DNA of 9,289 nt from an uncultured Roseburia sp. (GTDB lineage Bacteria; Bacillota; Clostridia; Lachnospirales; Lachnospiraceae), in assembly GCA_946055175.1 (NCBI GenBank), contig CAMGET010000029.1, forward strand, positions 1-9,289. Direction: 5' to 3'. Position 1 is the first letter of the stretch; every line of letters starts with the position of its first letter. The position numbers were made by a program, and so were the translations under genes. Shown one piece after another: positions 5,209 to 9,289 of the stretch. Below the pieces are notes generated by a model, which was not told the DNA's origin, ran no database searches, and was given only the letters and a program-made list of their open reading frames with translations.

Positions 5209-7659
5209 ATGAAAGCGAAAAAAGAGCAAAGTGAAGAGCGAAGCATCATCAAAATTTCTGTGCGTAACCTCGTGGAATTTATCCTGCGGGAAGGGGATAT
5301 TGATAACCGTGTAGGCCGTGGAGCCTCAGCGGAAGCAATGCAGGAAGGAAGCCGTATTCATCGTAAAATTCAACGCCGCATGGGAAGTGATTATCACGCT
5401 GAAGTTCCGCTTAGACTGGTGCTTTGTGAAGAAAACTATGACTTGGTCATTGAAGGAAGAGCTGACGGCATCCGGATTCAAAGCCGTAACGGAGCAGAAA
5501 TTACCTACGCCGATAATTTTAACCACATGGAAGTAAACGATGACATGGAGGTTATGATTGATGAAATTAAAGGCGTATATCAAAAATTAGAGCATATGAG
5601 CGGACCGGTGATGGTGCATAAAGCGCAGGCAATGTGCTATGCTTATATTTATGCGTTGCAGCATGAGATAAAAAAGATTTCCATCCAGATGACTTATTGC
5701 AATCTGGATACAGAAGATATCCGTTACTTTACGGAGGAGTTCACGTTTGAAGCGTTGAGCGAATGGTTTTCACATTTGATTGGCGAATATAAAAAATGGG
5801 CAGATTTTCAATATGCATGGAGAAGGCTGCGTCAGGCGTCTATAAAAAAACTGCAGTTTCCATATGAATACCGGAAGGGACAGAAAGAACTTGCAGCAGG
5901 AGTTTATCGTACTATAAACCGCAAAAAGAATCTCTTTATTCAGGCACCGACCGGTGTGGGAAAGACGATTTCAACCGTATTCCCGGCAGTAAAAGCGGTA
6001 GGAGAAGGACTGGGAGACCGTATTTTTTATTTGACAGCCAAGACAGTCACAGGTACTGTGGCAAGAGAAACTTTTGAACTTTTAAGAAAAAATGGCTATC
6101 AGGCAAAGGTCATTCAGATAACAGCAAAAGAAAAAATGTGCCTTTGTGAGGAGATGGAATGCAATCCTGTGCATTGCCCCTATGCCAAAGGGCATTATGA
6201 CAGGGTAAACGATGCCGTATATGATTTGCTGCAAAAGGAAGATATGCTGACGCGGGAAGTGATATTACAACAGGCAGAGGAGCACTGTGTCTGTCCGTTT
6301 GAACTGGGACTTGATCTCGCTACCTGGTGTGACAATATCATTTGTGATTATAATTATGTATTTGATCCTAATGTATATTTGAAACGCTTCTTTGCTGAGG
6401 GCGTAAAAGGGGATTACATTTTTCTGGTAGATGAGGCACATAACCTTGTAGAGCGAAGCAGAGAGATGTATAGCGCGGCACTCTATAAAGAAGATTTTTT
6501 AGAAATAAAGAAAATTATGAAAAGATATCAGCCAAAGCTTGAGGCTGATTTTAATAAATGCAATAAAATCCTTCTGGATTATAAACGTGAATGTGAAAAG
6601 TATGTGCTTTATGACAATATAGGAAACTTTGTGTTTGCACTGATGCTGCTCGCATCGAATCTGGATGAGTTTTTACAAAAGCCGATGGAGTTCCCGGAAC
6701 GTAAGACGGTAACAGAGTTTTATTTAAATGTCCGCAATTTTTTAAATATTCATGAATTGGTGGACAGTCATTATGTCATATATTCAGAGCATACAGAAGA
6801 CGGCAGATTTATGCTAAAGCTTTATTGCGTGGATCCGTCATTGAATCTACAGTCCTGTATCAATAAGGGAAATGCTACGATTTTCTTCTCCGCTACATTA
6901 CTGCCGATACAATATTATAAAAGTCTGCTCTCAACGAAAGAGGATAATTATGCGGTATATGCAGAGACCGCCTTCACGGAGGAACAGAAGCTTCTTTTGG
7001 TAGGACGGGATGTCAGCAGTAAGTATACGAGAAGAAATCAGACGGAGTTTTCAAAAATTGCTTCTTATATCAAAAAAACTGCACTTACCAAGCAGGGAAA
7101 CTATATGGTATTTTTCCCATCCTATAAGATGATGCAGCAGGTGTATGAAGCATTCCTAGAGTTGGATACAGAAGAGATTGATATTGTTTTGCAGGAAATT
7201 GGGATGAAGGAAGAGGCACGTGAATTTTTTCTTGCAGAATTCGCAAAAGAGCGCAGGCATTCACTCGTGGCATTCTGTGTGATGGGCGGTATCTTCGGAG
7301 AAGGAATAGATTTAAAACATGAACAGTTGATTGGGGCAATTGTCGTTGGAACGGGACTGCCGCAGATTAGCAATGAACGTGAGATTTTGATGAATTATTA
7401 TGAGGAACGGTCAGGTCAGGGATTCGATTATGCATACCGTTATCCGGGAATGAACAAGGTGCGTCAGGCTGCCGGACGCGTGAGTCGAACCACAGAGGAC
7501 GTAGGCGTCATTGAATTACTGGATGAGCGTTTTTTGCAAAGTGACTATCGTGCACTTTTCCCGAGAGAATGGGAAAATTTCGATATTTGTACGGTTGAAA
7601 ACGTGGAAGAAAAAGTGGAGGCGTTCTGGACTTTACATTTAAAAGAAAAGGAAGTATGA
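5209..7659 (+). CDS. PD-(D/E)XK nuclease fused to a Rad3/XPD/DinG-type iron-sulfur DNA helicase
   Basis: This 816-residue protein probably unwinds and cuts DNA during repair or replication. Residues about 15-165 carry a Cas4/RecB-like nuclease signature: H51, D86 in GRADG, DEIK (118-121) and QAMCY (140-144). The helicase part begins at about 218: Walker A APTGVGKT (246-253), four probable cluster cysteines (C311, C318, C323, C362; extra cysteines at 313 and 360), and the DEAH box (408-411). SATLLP (561-566), GEGIDL (697-702) and QAAGRVSR (753-760) complete the superfamily 2 motifs. All key residues look intact. ATG 5209 is chosen because AAGGAGG (5196-5202) lies 6 bases upstream; the frame stays open back to 5083, but that stretch contains the promoter and terminator arm. 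E. coli DinG lacks a nuclease domain, and some Gram-positive DinG proteins carry a DEDD exonuclease instead, so this fusion is a distinct type. Confidence 0.93.
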   Translation: MKAKKEQSEERSIIKISVRNLVEFILREGDIDNRVGRGASAEAMQEGSRIHRKIQRRMGSDYHAEVPLRLVLCEENYDLVIEGRADGIRIQSRNGAEITYADNFNHMEVNDDMEVMIDEIKGVYQKLEHMSGPVMVHKAQAMCYAYIYALQHEIKKISIQMTYCNLDTEDIRYFTEEFTFEALSEWFSHLIGEYKKWADFQYAWRRLRQASIKKLQFPYEYRKGQKELAAGVYRTINRKKNLFIQAPTGVGKTISTVFPAVKAVGEGLGDRIFYLTAKTVTGTVARETFELLRKNGYQAKVIQITAKEKMCLCEEMECNPVHCPYAKGHYDRVNDAVYDLLQKEDMLTREVILQQAEEHCVCPFELGLDLATWCDNIICDYNYVFDPNVYLKRFFAEGVKGDYIFLVDEAHNLVERSREMYSAALYKEDFLEIKKIMKRYQPKLEADFNKCNKILLDYKRECEKYVLYDNIGNFVFALMLLASNLDEFLQKPMEFPERKTVTEFYLNVRNFLNIHELVDSHYVIYSEHTEDGRFMLKLYCVDPSLNLQSCINKGNATIFFSATLLPIQYYKSLLSTKEDNYAVYAETAFTEEQKLLLVGRDVSSKYTRRNQTEFSKIASYIKKTALTKQGNYMVFFPSYKMMQQVYEAFLELDTEEIDIVLQEIGMKEEAREFFLAEFAKERRHSLVAFCVMGGIFGEGIDLKHEQLIGAIVVGTGLPQISNEREILMNYYEERSGQGFDYAYRYPGMNKVRQAAGRVSRTTEDVGVIELLDERFLQSDYRALFPREWENFDICTVENVEEKVEAFWTLHLKEKEV

Positions 7660-7698
7660 TAATGATATCTTTTTCATTGAATCAATAACACACGTAGA

Positions 7699-7717
7699 CC
7701 TGTTCGAAGACAGGAGG
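7699..7717 (+). promoter_or_regulatory. hairpin overlapping the ribosome binding site of the ATPase gene
   Basis: CCTGT (7699-7703) pairs with ACAGG (7710-7714) around the loop TCGAAG. The right arm takes up the first half of the Shine-Dalgarno sequence AGGAGG (7712-7717), which lies 4 bases before the GTG start. Folding could lower or tune translation of the ATPase. The 5-bp stem is short, so regulation is inferred only. Confidence 0.3.
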
Positions 7718-7721
7718 ATGC

Positions 7722-8354
7722 GTGAAGGAAAAAATTAATAACAAAAACATTGTATTCTGGGGTGGGAAAGCAGCGTGTGGAACCACGTCCAATTTGGCAG
7801 CATTAGCAAGTTATATGGCGTATTTTCATGGATATCGGATGAGACTGTGCCAGACAGAAGGGACTGCTTTGCGTACATATTTTACTGAGAGTGCGCTAGA
7901 GGTAACACAACGAAAAGGAATGTTCTTGCGAAACACAGGAAGCATAGACGAACAAAGGAAAATGACATTCATTGACTGTGGAAGACGGACGGATGAGTGG
8001 ACCAGGCAGATAATGAAGAAAGCAGATCTTGTGGTAATCAATCTGCCACAAACCGTGGAAACATTTGATACCTTCTTTTTACAGCATGTCAGATTCTCAG
8101 CAAAATCAGTGTATCTGGTTAGTTGTTATCAAAAAGGAGCATTTTACAACCAACAGAAATTACAATGGTTATACCGTATTCCAACGGAGCAAATCGCAGT
8201 CGTACCTTTTAATCCGGAATTTCAACTGGCATGTGAGAGGGGGCATCTGGATCATTACATGTGCAAGGAGGCACCATTTTATGTGTCTGAAATCCGCAGG
8301 TACTTTTTGCGAGAGTTGGATTGTGCGATGAACCGAATGATACAACAGTTATAA
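7722..8354 (+). CDS. ParA/MinD-like (TadZ/CpaE-type) ATPase with a degenerate P-loop
   Basis: This 210-residue protein resembles the SIMIBI class ParA/MinD group. The deviant Walker A is GGKAACGTTSN (14-24): the signature lysine K16 is kept, but the second, phosphate-binding lysine is T21. TadZ/CpaE pilus-localisation proteins often show the same kind of loss. FIDCG (83-87) gives the Walker A' aspartate D85, ADLVVINLP (101-109) is a typical central strand, and VVPFNPEF (160-167) matches the late ParA-like strand. There is no membrane segment. The start is GTG 7722, 4 bases after AGGAGG; the ATG at 7718 is out of frame and soon stops. It follows the helicase gene by 62 bases with no clear promoter or terminator between, so it is probably co-transcribed. 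No pilus or partition genes are visible nearby, so its role is unknown. Confidence 0.75.
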   Translation: MKEKINNKNIVFWGGKAACGTTSNLAALASYMAYFHGYRMRLCQTEGTALRTYFTESALEVTQRKGMFLRNTGSIDEQRKMTFIDCGRRTDEWTRQIMKKADLVVINLPQTVETFDTFFLQHVRFSAKSVYLVSCYQKGAFYNQQKLQWLYRIPTEQIAVVPFNPEFQLACERGHLDHYMCKEAPFYVSEIRRYFLRELDCAMNRMIQQL

Positions 8355-8355
8355 A

Positions 8356-8388
8356 AAAGAGATGATGCTATTTAAGCATCATCTCTTT
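8356..8388. terminator. shared bidirectional terminator
   Basis: A perfect 14-bp stem (8356-8369 with 8375-8388) encloses the 5-base loop ATTTA. For the minus strand the hairpin is followed by six U (complement of A 8353-8358), a strong terminator for the CorC-type gene. For the plus strand the tail is TCTTTCTT, weaker but usable for the ATPase gene, whose stop lies 1 base upstream. The TAA stop of the minus-strand gene is in and beside the loop, so its last five codons form one arm. Confidence 0.85.
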
Positions 8389-9289
8389 CTTCCTGTGGAA
8401 GAGGTTTTTTAATATATATTTTTTCAACACGGTTTTTGTCCATCTGGTCTACCCGAAGAAGTACATCATCATCGGTAATGATAATTTCATTCTTTTCAGG
8501 TACATGATCTAAAAGACCAATCAGATAACCACCGATGGTATCATAGTCGTCAGAGGTGAAATTCAAATCCAATTTTTCACATAAATCCTCAAGGTTCGTA
8601 GAACCGGAAACAAGAAATTCACGTTCACTGATTTGATGGATAGGGTCTTCTTCGTCGGTATCATATTCATCACGAATCTCACCCACGATTTCTTCCAGCA
8701 AGTCTTCTAATGTAATCAATCCGGCAGTCGCACCATACTCATCTAAGACAATTGCGAGCGAGATGGAAGATTTACGCATCTCCATAAAAAGTTCTGCCGT
8801 ATTCTTATGTTCATAAGTAAAGTAAGGCTCACGGATAATCTCACGAATGGAAAAATGCTCCTTATCGGTATAAAGCAGTAAATCCTTCATATTTAAGATA
8901 CCGATTACATTATCCGTATTATCCTCATAAACCGGAAGACGTGTAAACATATTTTCCTTGAAAATAGCGATTAACTCGTCGTAAGTACTGTCAACATTTG
9001 CAAAAATCATGTCAATTCGGGGAATCATTACTTCTTTTGCCTGAGAATCACCGAAATCGAACAGATTATTAATCATTTCATGCTCTTCGGATTCAATGAC
9101 GCCTTCTTCCTTACTGACATCAATGATGGTAAGGAGATCTTTTTCTGTCATCTGGGACTCAGAATCCTCCGGTTTTACGCCAATTAGAAACAAAAAGCCC
9201 ATAGCCAGTTTGTTAATAATGAAAATAAACGGAGTCAGAACCTTCATAATGACAGAAATCGGTCCGGAATAAGCTAATGACAGCTTTTC
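8372..9289 (-). CDS. CNNM/CorC (HlyC-type) membrane protein with CBS domains, 5' partial
   Basis: The frame runs off the right edge; 305 C-terminal residues are visible. An internal ATG at 9247 is not a credible start, because the frame continues upstream as EKLSLAYSGPISVI with no ribosome binding site before it. The first visible part, hydrophobic around residues 18-38, is the end of the DUF21 transmembrane domain. A CBS pair follows (about 84-140 with VMIPRIDMIF, and about 150-210 with LDEYGATAGLITLEDLLEEIVGE split across its end), then the CorC_HlyC domain (about 215-297, with DDYDTIGGYLIGLL). The family is implicated in magnesium or cobalt export and resistance; the old haemolysin name is probably misleading here. 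Roughly the first 110-150 residues should lie outside the window. The gene ends in the shared terminator hairpin. Confidence 0.92.
   Translation of the reverse strand, partial: EKLSLAYSGPISVIMKVLTPFIFIINKLAMGFLFLIGVKPEDSESQMTEKDLLTIIDVSKEEGVIESEEHEMINNLFDFGDSQAKEVMIPRIDMIFANVDSTYDELIAIFKENMFTRLPVYEDNTDNVIGILNMKDLLLYTDKEHFSIREIIREPYFTYEHKNTAELFMEMRKSSISLAIVLDEYGATAGLITLEDLLEEIVGEIRDEYDTDEEDPIHQISEREFLVSGSTNLEDLCEKLDLNFTSDDYDTIGGYLIGLLDHVPEKNEIIITDDDVLLRVDQMDKNRVEKIYIKKPLPQEERDDA

Noticed and set aside
7661..7678. AATGA/TCATT hairpin with T run after the helicase stop
   Set aside because: The 5-bp stem is weak and the T run lies in the loop rather than after the stem, so it is not a terminator.
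5209..8354. Phage-defence island built on the helicase and ATPase
   Set aside because: There are no mobile-element, toxin, restriction or other defence genes around it, and the flanking genes are ordinary chromosomal ones; a housekeeping repair role is at least as likely.

Overview
The window looks like ordinary chromosome from a low- to mid-GC Gram-positive anaerobe, most likely a gut Lachnospiraceae (Clostridium cluster XIVa) relative. This rests on strong AGGAGG-type ribosome binding sites, AT-leaning codon use, tightly packed genes and the gene families present. Genus cannot be fixed from the sequence alone. I see no IS element, phage gene, CRISPR array, tRNA or rRNA.

Left block (1-2386, + strand): the last 21 codons of an unidentified gene, then a Nudix hydrolase of the ADP-ribose pyrophosphatase type, an 84-residue protein of unknown function and a cytoplasmic TPR-GGDEF diguanylate cyclase. 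Gaps of 17, 36 and 18 bases with no terminator suggest one transcript. The cyclase gene meets an opposing AraC-family regulator gene tail to tail, with an 11-base overlap of the two 3' ends.

Middle block (2376-5117): the AraC-type regulator (- strand) is divergent from a fructuronate reductase/mannitol dehydrogenase-family gene (+ strand). The shared region holds a promoter for each gene and a TTGCA-N5-TGCAA palindrome between them, an arrangement typical of a local sugar-responsive switch. The dehydrogenase has strongly biased codon use and its own rho-independent terminator, so it is probably a highly expressed single-gene unit for hexuronate or sugar-acid catabolism.

Right block (5143-9289): a good promoter drives a large protein that joins an N-terminal PD-(D/E)XK (Cas4/RecB-like) nuclease to a Rad3/XPD/DinG-type iron-sulfur helicase. 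It is followed after 62 bases by a small ParA/MinD-like ATPase that lacks the usual P-loop lysine. That gene converges on the 3' part of a CNNM/CorC (HlyC-type) membrane protein with CBS domains, which runs off the right edge. A 14-bp hairpin between them acts as a shared terminator.

The most notable items are the nuclease-helicase fusion, the atypical ATPase beside it, and the divergent AraC/dehydrogenase control region. I do not see convincing evidence of a wholly new multi-gene system.
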